Below, one piece after another: positions 8,369-16,526 of a stretch of 64,000 nt of DNA. The notes beneath the pieces were generated by a model. It was not told where the DNA came from and did no database searches. It saw only the letters and a list, made by a program, of their open reading frames with translations. Position 1 is the stretch's first letter. Each line of letters opens with the position of its first letter. A program made the position numbers and the translations under genes. The stretch is from Variovorax sp. UMC13 (GTDB lineage: Bacteria > Pseudomonadota > Gammaproteobacteria > Burkholderiales > Burkholderiaceae_C). The stretch is taken from positions 372,001 through 436,000 of the forward strand of contig NZ_LZZW01000031.1 in NCBI RefSeq assembly GCF_014170375.1. The letters are read 5' to 3'.

Positions 8369-9274
8369 TCAGAGCCCGTGGATCAGCGCCTGGTGCAGCG
8401 AAACGCCGGCGACCAGGCCGTCGGCCGAAGCCAGCGTGGCGTTCTGCGGGACCTGGCCCGCATCGCCGGCCGCGTAGACACCCGGCACGGTCGTCAGCTT
8501 CGAGGTATCGGTGCGGATCACCGGGCCCAGCATGCCCTCGTCGAAAGCGCAGCCCAACTGCTCGGCCAGCGGACTGGCCATGCGCGTGCGGGTGGCGATG
8601 AACAGCGCATCGACCGGCACCACGCGCCCGTCGGCCAGCCGCACGCCCGTCAGGTGCGGCGCCTCGCCCGCCACACCGACCACGCGCGCCGGCTCGAGCG
8701 TGACGCCGCGCCCGAGCAGCTTGGCACGCGTCGCGTCGTCCAGTTCGCCGTCATGCCCGTCGAGGAAGAAGGTGGTCGGGCCCCAGTCGGGGATCAGCAT
8801 CGCCTGGTGCACCGACAGCGGCGAGGCGTACAGCACACCCAGCGGCCCGCCGCCGACCTCGTAGCCGTGGCAATAGGGACAGTGCAGCACGCTGCGGCCC
8901 CAGCGCTCGCGCAGGCCGTCCAGCGCCGGCAGGGTGTCGGCGATGCCGAAGGCGAGCAGCAGCTTCTTCGCCGACAGTCGGGCGCCGTCATCGAGCGTGA
9001 CCGTGAAGCCCCCCGCTGCGTCGGCGGCGGCACCCGCGGCGCGGCCTTGCACGAAATGCACGTTGGGATAGGCCAGCAGCTTGGCGCGGGCCTGCGCCAT
9101 CAGTTCGAGCGGCGGCACGCCATCGAGCCCGAAGAAGCCGTGCGCGGCCGCGGCGAAGCGGTTGCGCGGCTCGCCCGCATCGACCACGCAGACCGCGCGG
9201 CGTGCGCGCGCCAGCTGCATCGCCGCCGACAGACCGGCAAAACTGCCACCGATGACCAGCGCGTCATGACGCAT
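8369..9274 (-). CDS. Thioredoxin-reductase-like NAD(P)/FAD oxidoreductase
   Basis: A 301-residue flavoprotein. The N-terminus binds FAD (DALVIGGSFAGLSAAMQLARA), the central segment has a redox-active CPYC in HCPYCHGYE near residue 132, and the C-terminus shows the FAD motif GVYAAGDAG. Compared with true thioredoxin reductase, the NADPH motif GxGxxA is weakened (GPLGVLYASPLSV), so the electron donor is uncertain. It overlaps the Rrf2 regulator gene by 11 bases, which makes it the probable regulated partner and a likely redox or stress enzyme. Confidence 0.85.
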   Translation of the reverse strand: MRHDALVIGGSFAGLSAAMQLARARRAVCVVDAGEPRNRFAAAAHGFFGLDGVPPLELMAQARAKLLAYPNVHFVQGRAAGAAADAAGGFTVTLDDGARLSAKKLLLAFGIADTLPALDGLRERWGRSVLHCPYCHGYEVGGGPLGVLYASPLSVHQAMLIPDWGPTTFFLDGHDGELDDATRAKLLGRGVTLEPARVVGVAGEAPHLTGVRLADGRVVPVDALFIATRTRMASPLAEQLGCAFDEGMLGPVIRTDTSKLTTVPGVYAAGDAGQVPQNATLASADGLVAGVSLHQALIHGL

Positions 9275-9725
9275 GAGAAATGTCCTTTGCAGAAAAATGG
9301 CCGGCCAGCATCCGGCGATGGAAATCCTTCGACAGCGCGGCCAGCGTGACCTGGCCCAGGCGCGCGAGCAGCACCGCCTCGGCCGCCTGGCAGGCGTCGT
9401 CGAGCGCGGCGTTCACCGCCTGCTCGACGATGCAGCCCGGGCTTTCGGTGCGGTTGCCCAGGGCCAGCAGCGAGGGCGCGCCCAGCGCCGCATGGATGTC
9501 GGCCAGCGTCACCTCCGACAGCGGGCAGGAGATGACCCAGCCGCCGCCATGCCCCTTGGCCGAACTCACGAAGCCGGCCTGGCGCAGGCCCGCCATCACG
9601 CGGCGCACCACCACCGGATTGGTGTTCATCGCCACGGCCAGCGCCTCGGACGTGGTGGGCGTGTCGCTCTCGGCCATGTGCAGCAGCACGTGCAGCACGC
9701 CGGATAATTTGCTGTCTCGTTTCAT
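9264..9725 (-). CDS. Rrf2-family transcriptional regulator
   Basis: A 153-residue winged-helix regulator (KLSGVLHVLLHMAES at the start, NPVVVRRVMAGLRQAGFVSS as the recognition region, then the family's wing GHGGGWVIS). Rrf2 proteins such as IscR, NsrR and RsrR often bind Fe-S clusters through three Cys residues. Here only two are evident, in ESPGCIVEQ and DDACQAAE, so cluster binding is doubtful. It is first in an operon with the flavoprotein gene, and a palindrome covers its start codon. Confidence 0.87.
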   Translation of the reverse strand: MKRDSKLSGVLHVLLHMAESDTPTTSEALAVAMNTNPVVVRRVMAGLRQAGFVSSAKGHGGGWVISCPLSEVTLADIHAALGAPSLLALGNRTESPGCIVEQAVNAALDDACQAAEAVLLARLGQVTLAALSKDFHRRMLAGHFSAKDISHAS

Positions 9726-9745
9726 GCAACATTATTTGTTTCATG
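9723..9745 (-). promoter_or_regulatory. Palindromic operator over the Rrf2 gene start
   Basis: Read on the plus strand, CATGCAACA, TTATT, TGTTTCATG forms an inverted repeat with 8 of 9 arm positions matching and a perfect AACA/TGTT core. It overlaps the ATG of the Rrf2 gene (9723-9725), where a bound repressor would block transcription or translation. GTTTCATG also occurs as a direct repeat at 9719-9726 and 9738-9745. The AT-rich site stands out from its GC-rich surroundings and is probably autoregulatory. Confidence 0.55.
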
Positions 9746-9816
9746 AGTTGAAGAACGCAACGCGGCGCCGCCTTGCCCCTGCGGCGGATGGGGAGACTGC
9801 CGCGCACAATGGCCCG

Positions 9817-10617
9817 ATGGCGAAACCTCTTCCTGACGGCGTCGATGCCGAGGGCTTCATCCTGACCGTGCCGGACCGCCCGCTTCAACCGGAGTTCCGA
9901 AGCGTGGTCGAGGACCTTGTCACGACGCTGTCCGGCCGCTGCGCCGCGCTGGACGGCCTCTACCTCTACGGCAGCGTTGCGCACGGCCGCGCCCGGCCCG
10001 GCCTGTCGGACCTGGACCTGAGCCTCGTGCTTCGCGAGCCCCCCAGCGCGGACGACAGCGCGCTTCTCGAAGACCTGCGGCACGCGCTGCAGGCGCGGCA
10101 CCCCGAGGTCTCGAAGATCGATTTCGACCTCGGCACGCGGGCCGAGGTGCTCGCACCGAAGAGCCGTCCGAGTTGGGGCTACTGGCTCCGGCACGAATGC
10201 CGGTGGCTCTGGGGCGAGGACCTCTCGGCGCGGTTCGAGCGCCTGCGGCCGTCGCGTGCCATCGCGCTGGCCGTGAACGGCGACTTCGAAGCGGCGCTGG
10301 CCGCCTATGCGCGCCGCATCGGCGACGCCGACGAACTCGTGCAATCACGGCGCCTGCAACGCGAGGCCGCGCGCAAGCTGATCCGGTCGACCAGCGTGCT
10401 GCGCACCGAGCAGGACCGCGACTGGCCGCAAACGCTCGAGGCGCATGCGGCCCTTCTGCTGCGGCACCATCCGTCGATGGCGCAGCCGATGCGCTTCTTC
10501 CTCGACCAGGCAGGCGAACCCACCGCGCCCGCCGACGCCTTCGTCGAGCGCTTGAACGACTTCGTCGGCTGGATGTCGCGCGCGGCGACAGCGACCGTCG
10601 GCGACGCTTCAGGCTAG
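9817..10617 (+). CDS. Nucleotidyltransferase-domain protein
   Basis: A 266-residue protein. The polymerase-beta-type nucleotidyltransferase signature is clear near residues 50-70: YLYGSVAHGRARPGLSDLDL, with the two catalytic Asp in SDLDL, and a third acid possibly in KIDFDLG. The C-terminal half is helical and may bind substrate. Relatives include minimal nucleotidyltransferases and antibiotic adenylyltransferases, but no specific substrate can be assigned. ATG 9817 was chosen over longer frames because upstream translation is antisense to the Rrf2 gene. Its end overlaps the convergent LLM gene by 9 bases. Confidence 0.8.
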   Translation: MAKPLPDGVDAEGFILTVPDRPLQPEFRSVVEDLVTTLSGRCAALDGLYLYGSVAHGRARPGLSDLDLSLVLREPPSADDSALLEDLRHALQARHPEVSKIDFDLGTRAEVLAPKSRPSWGYWLRHECRWLWGEDLSARFERLRPSRAIALAVNGDFEAALAAYARRIGDADELVQSRRLQREAARKLIRSTSVLRTEQDRDWPQTLEAHAALLLRHHPSMAQPMRFFLDQAGEPTAPADAFVERLNDFVGWMSRAATATVGDASG

Positions 10618-11670
10618 GCCCGACGTCGCTCGCCGCACCAGCGGCGCCACCTCGGTGCCCAGCAGCTCGATCGAGCGCGTCATGGCCTCGTGCGCCAGCG
10701 AGGCCGAGCTCATCTGGAAGGTGATGCGCGAGACGCCGCCGAGCACCGCGCTGGCCGCGAGCATCTTGCCGGCCACGCTCTGCGGATCGCCGATCAGGAA
10801 GGCGCCGCCGGGTCCGCACTGGGCGTCGAACTGCGCGCGCGTCGCCGGCGGCCAGCCGCGCTCGCGGCCGATCTCGGTGAACATGTGCTGCCAGCCCGGG
10901 AAGAAGGCGTCCCTGGCCTCTTCGCCGGTGGCGCCGACGAAGCCGATCGCGTGCACGCCGACCCGGAGCTGGCCGGGACCATGCCCGGCGCGCCGGCCGG
11001 CTTCGCGGTAGAGATCGACCAAGGGCCGGAAGCGGCGGAACTCGCCGCCGATGATCGCCACCATCAGCGGCAGGCCCAGCGTGCCGGCCCGCGCGAAGGA
11101 TTGCGGCGTGCCGCCCACGCCCAGCCAGACCGGCAGCACCGGCTGGTGAGGACGCGGGTAGATGCCCTGCCCGGTGAGCGCGGGCCGGTAGCGCCCGGAC
11201 CAGTGCACGTGGGGCGTCTCGCGCAGCTTCAGCAGCAGTTCGAGCTTCTCGGCAAAGAGCGCGTCGTAGTCCTCGCGCTGGAGCCCGAACAGCGGGTAGG
11301 CCTCGTTGAACGAGCCGCGTCCCACCACGAGCTCCGCGCGCCCCTGGGCGATCAGGTCGAGCGTCGCGAATTCCTGGAACACCCGCACCGGGTCGGCCGC
11401 GCTCAGCACGGTCACGGCGCTGGTCAGGCGGATGCTGTGCGTGCGCGCCGCGGCGGCCGCCAGGAGGATGGCCGGCGCCGAGTCCAGGAACTCCGGCCGG
11501 TGGTGCTCGCCGATCCCGAACACGTCGAGCCCGACCCGGTCGGCCACCGCCACCTCCTCCAGCAGGTGGGCGAGCCGTTCGGTCGGCGACAGCGTCCGGC
11601 CGGTGGCCGGGTCCGGCAGGATCGCCGCGAAGCTGTCGATGCCGATCTCCAGGGTGTGGGCGGATGTCAT
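10609..11670 (-). CDS. LLM-class flavin-dependent oxidoreductase
   Basis: A 353-residue luciferase-like (bacterial luciferase alpha-type) TIM barrel. Typical segments are DVFGIGEHHRPEF near the N-terminus, IRLTSAVTVLSAADPVRVF, the family strand AELVVGRGSFNEAYPLFG, and PVLPVWLGVGGTPQS. These enzymes use reduced FMN or F420; in proteobacteria FMN is more likely. The substrate is unknown. It is followed upstream by doxX with a 7-base gap on the same strand, suggesting one transcript. Confidence 0.88.
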   Translation of the reverse strand: MTSAHTLEIGIDSFAAILPDPATGRTLSPTERLAHLLEEVAVADRVGLDVFGIGEHHRPEFLDSAPAILLAAAAARTHSIRLTSAVTVLSAADPVRVFQEFATLDLIAQGRAELVVGRGSFNEAYPLFGLQREDYDALFAEKLELLLKLRETPHVHWSGRYRPALTGQGIYPRPHQPVLPVWLGVGGTPQSFARAGTLGLPLMVAIIGGEFRRFRPLVDLYREAGRRAGHGPGQLRVGVHAIGFVGATGEEARDAFFPGWQHMFTEIGRERGWPPATRAQFDAQCGPGGAFLIGDPQSVAGKMLAASAVLGGVSRITFQMSSASLAHEAMTRSIELLGTEVAPLVRRATSGLA

Positions 11671-11677
11671 GCGCAGC

Positions 11678-12082
11678 TCATGCCGTCCGCAGGCGAAGCC
11701 GGCGCGCGTCCAGGCTCAGTGCGGTGGCGCCGAAGGCCACGAGCTGCAGCAGGCCACCGACGATCATGATGTTCTTCACGAAGTGGATGAACTGGTTCTG
11801 ATCGGCCAGGTGCGAATGGAAGAACAGCGCAGCGGCCAGCGTGAACAGTGCCAGCACCGCGGCGACCGCGCGGGTCCGGAAGCCGACCAGCAGCAGCAGG
11901 CCGCCGCCGAGCTCCACCAGCACCGCCAGCACATAGCCCAGCAGCGGCAGCGGCAGGCCGACCGAGGCGATGTAGCCCTGGGTGGCGGCGGGCGCGCCGA
12001 GCTTGCCGATGCCGCTGAGGATGAAGATGACGGCGATCAGGATGCGGCCGACTGCGGCGACCGTGTTGGCGTTATTTGGCAT
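11678..12082 (-). CDS. DoxX-family membrane protein
   Basis: A 134-residue protein with four hydrophobic segments, starting with AAVGRILIAVIFILSGIGKL, the DoxX hallmark (R...F...G..K). The loop motif LVELGGGLLLLVGFRTR follows, then FFHSHLADQNQFIHFVKNIMIVGG. DoxX proteins are small inner-membrane proteins linked to quinone or redox stress functions. The ATG at 12082 puts the first helix at the expected position; an upstream start would add an unlikely basic leader. Confidence 0.88.
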   Translation of the reverse strand: MPNNANTVAAVGRILIAVIFILSGIGKLGAPAATQGYIASVGLPLPLLGYVLAVLVELGGGLLLLVGFRTRAVAAVLALFTLAAALFFHSHLADQNQFIHFVKNIMIVGGLLQLVAFGATALSLDARRLRLRTA

Positions 12083-12267
12083 GGGATTGTTTCGATGGGG
12101 AAAAGGAGGCACGGCTCAGGCCGTGGCCGGTGAAAGGCTTTGGGGCAGGCAGGTGGGGAGCGGAAGGAGGGTCATGGAAGCGGGTCCGGAAAAAAGTTGA
12201 TCGACAGGGATGGCGTAGTTTTCCAAGCCTGGAGCCCTCTGAACAGCCGCGATTTTTCGATGCGATC

Positions 12268-12358
12268 CATCGGCATGGCCGATGGGTGCGACGGACGGCC
12301 GCCTCGGCAGGAACACGGTCCAGCCGCTATATTTCGCCCCCCGGCTCGTTGCGAGCCG
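12268..12358 (+). promoter_or_regulatory. Two 17-base palindromes upstream of a LysR gene
   Basis: The 292-base gap between doxX and the LysR gene holds two perfect inverted repeats of the same design (7-base arms, 3-base centre): CATCGGC/ATG/GCCGATG at 12268-12284 and CGGCTCG/TTG/CGAGCCG at 12342-12358. A -10-like TATATT lies between them at 12328-12333. The second ends 16 bases before the GTG start. They may be operators for autoregulation; a hairpin role cannot be excluded. Nothing else was seen in the gap. Confidence 0.4.
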
Positions 12359-12374
12359 ACCGACTGGAGATGCA

Positions 12375-13289
12375 GTGCTCGACGGTGTTTCGCTGGATCA
12401 ACTCCGGACCTTCATCGCCTCGGTCGACGAAGGCAGCTTCTCGGCCGCGGCACGCAAGGTACGCCGCGCGCAATCGGTGGTCAGCGATCTGGTCAGCGGC
12501 CTCGAGGCGCAGATCGGCGTGGCGCTGTTCGACCGCTCGGGCCGCTACCCCAAGCTGACGCCCGCCGGCGTGGTGCTGCTGGCCGATGCCCGCGGCATCG
12601 TCTCGGGCGTCGACTTCATGAAGGCGCGCGCCAAGGGCATGGCTTCGGGCCTGGAGCCCGAGTTGTCGGTGGTGGTCGACGTGTTCTTCCCGATCGAGGC
12701 CATCACCGAAGCCGCGAAGGCCTTTCGCGAGCACTTCCCTGGCACGCCGCTGCGGCTGTTCGTCGAGGCGCTGGGGGGCGCCTACCAGCCGGTGCTGAAC
12801 GGAAGCGCGAGCATCGGCATCGTCGGCTCGCTGCCGATCATGCCGGCCTCGCTGAGCGGCGAACGCCTGAACGGCATCGCCTTCGGCATGGTGGCGGCGC
12901 GGGACCATCCGCTGGCGCAGTTCCAGGGCACGGTCTCGAAGTGGGAACTCGCCAGGCATGTGCAACTCGTGCTCACCGACCGGTCCGAGCTCTCGGCCGG
13001 CCGCGAGTTCGGCGTGATGTCGCCCTCGACCTGGCGTTTGGCCGACCTGTTCGCCAAGCACGCCTTCCTGCTGAATGGCCTCGGCTGGGGCGGCATGCCG
13101 CTGCACACGGTGCAGCGCGACATTGCCGAAGGCCGGCTGGTGGAACTGTCGATCGAGGACGTGCCGCCCGGCGGGCTGATCCTGCCCATGTCCGCGGTCT
13201 ACCCGACCGCCGCGCCACCGGGCCCCGCCGGCCGCTGGCTGATCGAGCGCCTCAAGCGCTGCCCGACGCAGCAGGCCGCGCCGGCCTGA
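12375..13289 (+). CDS. LysR-family transcriptional regulator
   Basis: About 304 residues from the GTG at 12375, which follows a GGAG ribosome site at 12365-12368. The N-terminal HTH is clear (LDQLRTFIASVDEGSFSAAA, then RRAQSVVSDLVSGLEAQIGV), followed by a periplasmic-binding-like effector domain with PELSVVVDVFFPIE. Its target is unclear. It is tandem and convergent with the yeiH-type gene downstream and divergent from doxX and the LLM oxidoreductase; the latter pair is the usual target arrangement. Confidence 0.88.
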   Translation: MLDGVSLDQLRTFIASVDEGSFSAAARKVRRAQSVVSDLVSGLEAQIGVALFDRSGRYPKLTPAGVVLLADARGIVSGVDFMKARAKGMASGLEPELSVVVDVFFPIEAITEAAKAFREHFPGTPLRLFVEALGGAYQPVLNGSASIGIVGSLPIMPASLSGERLNGIAFGMVAARDHPLAQFQGTVSKWELARHVQLVLTDRSELSAGREFGVMSPSTWRLADLFAKHAFLLNGLGWGGMPLHTVQRDIAEGRLVELSIEDVPPGGLILPMSAVYPTAAPPGPAGRWLIERLKRCPTQQAAPA

Positions 13290-13303
13290 GCCATGCCATC
13301 GGT

Positions 13304-14443
13304 TCAGGGCCGCGCCAGCAGCGCGCCCATCCCCAGGTTGATCGCCAGCCCGCCGCCCACCAGCCAGGCGAACAGCACGGCCGCCAGCGCCAGCGGCCTG
13401 AAGCCGGCCTTGCGGATGGCCGAGACGTGCGTGGTCAGGCCCAGGCCGGCCATGGCCATTGCGAGCAGCACCGTGTCGACCGCGATCGCATGCGTGACCA
13501 CGGCCGCGGGCAGCAGCGCGAGCGAGTGCAGCCCCACGACCGCGACGAAGCCCAGCGCGAACCAGGGCACCACGATCCGTCCCCGGCCCGGATCCGCGCC
13601 GCCGGCGTTCTTCGCGTCGGCGCGCGACAGCCAGGCCGAGAGCAGGATCAGGAAGGGCGCCAGCATCATCACGCGCACCATCTTCGCGATCACCGCCGTG
13701 TCGGCCGCCTGCTCGCCGACCGCGCGGCCCGCCGCCACCACCTGCGCCACCTCGTGGATGGTCGAGCCCGCGAACACGCCATAGGCCGTGGGCGACAGGC
13801 CGACCAAGCCGTATTGCGCATCGAGCCGGTACAGCGCCGGGTAGAGGAAGATCGCCAGCGTGCCGAACACCACCACCGTGGCCACGGCCACCATCACCTG
13901 CTCGGCCCGGCCCCGCACCACGGGCGCAGCCGCCATCACCGCCGCGGCGCCGCAGATCGAGCTGCCGGCGCCGATCAGCATCGCCGTCTGGCGGTCGAGG
14001 CCGAACACCCGCGTGCCGAGGAAGCAGGCCAGGCCGAAGGTGCTGCACAGCACCGCGGCGTCGATGGCCACGCCGGTCCAGCCGACGGCGCCGATGTCCT
14101 GGAAGGTCAGGCGCAGGCCGTAGAGCACGATGCCCAGGCGCAGCAGGTTGGCCTTGGAAAAACCGACGCCCGCGCCGGCCGTGGCCGCCATGCGCGGATA
14201 GACCGTGTTGCCGATCCCCATGCCCAGCACGATCGCCAGCGTGAGCGGGCTGATGCCGTGGGCCTGCAGCCAGCCGAACTCGCCCAGGTGGATGGCCGCG
14301 AACGCGATCGCGCCGGTCAACAGCAGGCCCGGGCCCATGCGGCGCAGGTAGGAAGGTGCCACGACCGGGCCTTCGTTCGGCAGCGTCGTGGCATGGGTGG
14401 CGGGGTGCAATTCGGTTCTCCGGCCACCGCTTGCGGATGGCAT
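13304..14443 (-). CDS. yeiH: YeiH-family putative sulfate/sulfur-compound exporter
   Basis: A 379-residue integral membrane protein with about ten helices and the UPF0324 family signatures: GISPLTLAIVLGMGIGNT, SKANLLRLGIVLYGLRLTF, GAGSSICGAAAVMA and GVFAGSTIHEVAQVVAAG. The family is annotated as putative sulfate exporters, with experimental support limited. E. coli YeiH is about 349 residues; the extra N-terminal 30 residues here may mean that a later start is used. The divergent LysR gene at 14531 reproduces the yeiH-yeiE arrangement. Confidence 0.88.
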   Translation of the reverse strand: MPSASGGRRTELHPATHATTLPNEGPVVAPSYLRRMGPGLLLTGAIAFAAIHLGEFGWLQAHGISPLTLAIVLGMGIGNTVYPRMAATAGAGVGFSKANLLRLGIVLYGLRLTFQDIGAVGWTGVAIDAAVLCSTFGLACFLGTRVFGLDRQTAMLIGAGSSICGAAAVMAAAPVVRGRAEQVMVAVATVVVFGTLAIFLYPALYRLDAQYGLVGLSPTAYGVFAGSTIHEVAQVVAAGRAVGEQAADTAVIAKMVRVMMLAPFLILLSAWLSRADAKNAGGADPGRGRIVVPWFALGFVAVVGLHSLALLPAAVVTHAIAVDTVLLAMAMAGLGLTTHVSAIRKAGFRPLALAAVLFAWLVGGGLAINLGMGALLARP

Positions 14444-14467
14444 GAGCGAACTTTGGCGCCTGGCGAT

Positions 14468-14495
14468 CTATCCGGCAAACAGATAGTTCAGCTAT
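14468..14495 (+). promoter_or_regulatory. Overlapping dyads between yeiH and its LysR gene
   Basis: In the 87-base divergent spacer two inverted repeats share GATAG: CTATC, nine bases, GATAG (14468-14486), and ATAG, five bases, CTAT (14483-14495). Overlapping dyads of this kind are typical LysR regulatory and activation sites. The block lies 36 bases upstream of the LysR start and 25 upstream of yeiH. Confidence 0.5.
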
Positions 14496-14530
14496 AACGT
14501 ACCCATGAAACCGGTAATAAGGACGACCCC

Positions 14531-15427
14531 ATGCGGCTGACGCTGCGCCAGCTGCTGATCTTCACCGCCGTGGCCGACACCGGCAGCACCACCGCGGCCG
14601 GCCTGCGGGTCGCGCTGTCGCAGTCGGCCACCAGCGGCGCGCTCAACGAGCTCGAACACCTGCTCGGCGCGCAGTTGTTCGACCGCATCGGCAAGCGCCT
14701 GCTGCTCAACGACAACGGCCGCGCGCTGCTGCCCCAGGCCCGCGCGGTGCTCGACGGCGCGCAGGAGATCGAAGACCAGTTCGGCCAGGCCACGGCCGGC
14801 GTGGCGACGCGCCTGCGCATCGGCGCCAGCACCACCATCGGCAACTACCTCCTGCCTTCGCTGGTGGCCGGCTACCTCAAGGCCTGGCCCGGCACCGCGA
14901 TCGACGTGGTGATCGGCAACACGCGCGAGGTGGCGGCCGCGGTGACACGGCTCGAGGTCGACCTGGGCCTGATCGAAGGCCCCTGCCACGAGAGCGAGCT
15001 GCGCGTCGTGCCCTGGCTGGAAGACGAGTTGGTGATCGTGGCCTCGCCCTCGCATGCGCTGGCGGCAGGCGATGCACAGGCGCGCGTGCCGCTCAAGGCG
15101 CTGCGGCAGGCGCGCTGGCTGCTGCGCGAGGAAGGCTCGGGCACGCGCGAGGCGGTCGAGCAGGCGCTGCTGCCGCACCTGCACCACCTGCAGGTCGACC
15201 TGCAGCCCGGCAGCACCGAGGCCATCAAGCAGGCCGCGGCCGAAGGGCTGGGCCTGGCCTGCCTCTCGCTGTGCGCGGTGCGGGACCTGGTGACGCTGGG
15301 CCGGCTGGTGGTGCTGCACACCACGCTGCCGCGGCTCACGCGGCGCTTCTACCGGGTGCATCACCAGCAGAAGCGCTTCTCGGCCAACCTGCAGCGCTTC
15401 GTGGCGCATTGCGAGCAGGCGCCGTAG
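14531..15427 (+). CDS. LysR-family regulator, YeiE-like, of the divergent yeiH gene
   Basis: A 298-residue regulator. The HTH occupies residues 1-60 (MRLTLRQLLIFTAVADTGST, then SQSATSGALNELEHLLGAQLFDR). The effector domain follows with RLRIGASTTIGNYLLP and FDLG-type contacts; REEGSGTREAVEQ resembles the anion-binding loop of CysB/YeiE-type regulators (SGSGTR). Divergent pairing with yeiH supports sensing of a small anion such as sulfite. That ligand is inference. Confidence 0.87.
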   Translation: MRLTLRQLLIFTAVADTGSTTAAGLRVALSQSATSGALNELEHLLGAQLFDRIGKRLLLNDNGRALLPQARAVLDGAQEIEDQFGQATAGVATRLRIGASTTIGNYLLPSLVAGYLKAWPGTAIDVVIGNTREVAAAVTRLEVDLGLIEGPCHESELRVVPWLEDELVIVASPSHALAAGDAQARVPLKALRQARWLLREEGSGTREAVEQALLPHLHHLQVDLQPGSTEAIKQAAAEGLGLACLSLCAVRDLVTLGRLVVLHTTLPRLTRRFYRVHHQQKRFSANLQRFVAHCEQAP

Positions 15428-15430
15428 GCC

Positions 15431-15667
15431 TCAACCGGGCGGCCTGGCCTGCCGCCGCCGGTACTCGGCCACGGGCAGCCCGCCCACGCCCCAGTTGTCG
15501 AGTTCGACTTCCTCGACCACGACGAAGGTCGCGTCGAGCGGCTTGTGCAGCACGTCCAGCAGCAGCTGGCTCACGCCCGCGATGAGCCGGGCCTTCTCTT
15601 CGGCCGTGACGCGGTCGCGATCGGGCGTGCTGCCCTCGCGCGTGACCTGGATGGTGACGAATGGCAT
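15431..15667 (-). CDS. 4-oxalocrotonate-tautomerase-family protein
   Basis: A 78-residue protein that begins MPFVTIQVTREG; after Met removal Pro becomes the N-terminal catalytic base, as in 4-oxalocrotonate tautomerases. The rest (KARLIAGVSQLLLDVLHKPL, then TFVVVEEVELDNWGVGG) matches the beta-alpha-beta family fold. The Asn-Trp-Gly-Val-Gly-Gly segment is typical of the subgroup with extended C-terminus. It lies 9 bases downstream of the SDR gene and is probably in its operon. The substrate is unknown. Confidence 0.87.
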   Translation of the reverse strand: MPFVTIQVTREGSTPDRDRVTAEEKARLIAGVSQLLLDVLHKPLDATFVVVEEVELDNWGVGGLPVAEYRRRQARPPG

Positions 15668-15676
15668 GGCGCGAGC

Positions 15677-16387
15677 TCAGTGCCCGGCGCTCTGGCCGCC
15701 GTCCACGTGCAGGATCTCGCCGGTCGCGAAACCGGCCGACTCGAGGAACAGCACGCCGTCCACGATGTCCTGGATCTCGCCCATGCGCTTGACCGGATGC
15801 AGGCCGGCCAGGAAGTCGTGCGTGGCCGGCGCATGCATCGGCGTCTTGATGATGCCGGGCGAGACCGCGTTCACGCGGATGCCCCGGGCCGCGTACTCGA
15901 TCGCGAGTGCCTTGGTGGCCGAGTTGATGCCGCCCTTGGTGAGGTTGGCCAGCACCGTCGGCACGCCCGCGACCGCGTGGTCGACCAGGCTGGTCGTGAT
16001 GCTCACGATGTGGCCCGAGCCCTGCTTGAGCATCTCGGCCGCGGCGCGCTGCGTGATGTGGAAGAAGCCGGCCACGTTGGTCGCGATGTTGGCCTGGAAA
16101 TCCTCGGCCGTGAACTCGACAAAAGGCTTGGCAGTGAAGATGCCGGCGTTGTTGACCAGCGTGTCGATGCGGCCGAAGCGCGCGATGGCTTCGCGCACGA
16201 CGCGCTCGGCGGTCGCCGCCTCGCCGATGTCGCCGGCCACCGCGACCACGTCGCTGTCCGCGCCCTGCCGGATCGAGCGCGAGGTGGCGACCACGCGGTA
16301 GTTGCGGTCGCGGTAAGCCTTCACCAGCGCCGCGCCGATGCCTTGGGATGCGCCCGTGATGATGGCGACTTTCTGTTCGATGCCCAT
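15677..16387 (-). CDS. Short-chain dehydrogenase/reductase with Tyr replaced
   Basis: A 236-residue SDR fold with the nucleotide motif TGASQGIG (residues 11-18), NNAG (79-82) and a PGxxxT segment (SPGIIKTP). The catalytic position is unusual: aligning to the YxxxK signature puts Lys at 151 but Ala at 147 instead of Tyr (LANLTKGGINSATKA). The Ser/Thr partner region SITTS is present. It may use a different acid/base, bind without classical dehydrogenation, or be a divergent subgroup. It sits upstream of the tautomerase gene and downstream of a LysR gene on the same strand. Confidence 0.85.
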   Translation of the reverse strand: MGIEQKVAIITGASQGIGAALVKAYRDRNYRVVATSRSIRQGADSDVVAVAGDIGEAATAERVVREAIARFGRIDTLVNNAGIFTAKPFVEFTAEDFQANIATNVAGFFHITQRAAAEMLKQGSGHIVSITTSLVDHAVAGVPTVLANLTKGGINSATKALAIEYAARGIRVNAVSPGIIKTPMHAPATHDFLAGLHPVKRMGEIQDIVDGVLFLESAGFATGEILHVDGGQSAGH

Positions 16388-16526
16388 GATGTCCTCGAAG
16401 GTGTCTTCCGGCTGGCGTGATTGCCGCCGGCGGCCCGTGGGGACCGTCCGGAAATTCTGGGCGCCGGGCCTCGCCGCGAGAAGCGTCGACGTGCGACGAG
16501 GAGCTTTGCAGAAAGGGGAAGAATGC

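Noticed and set aside
12327..14048. Long minus-strand frame of 573 codons
   Set aside because: It is Arg/Gly/Ala-rich without family motifs and runs antisense to a LysR gene and out of phase with yeiH; high GC creates such open frames.
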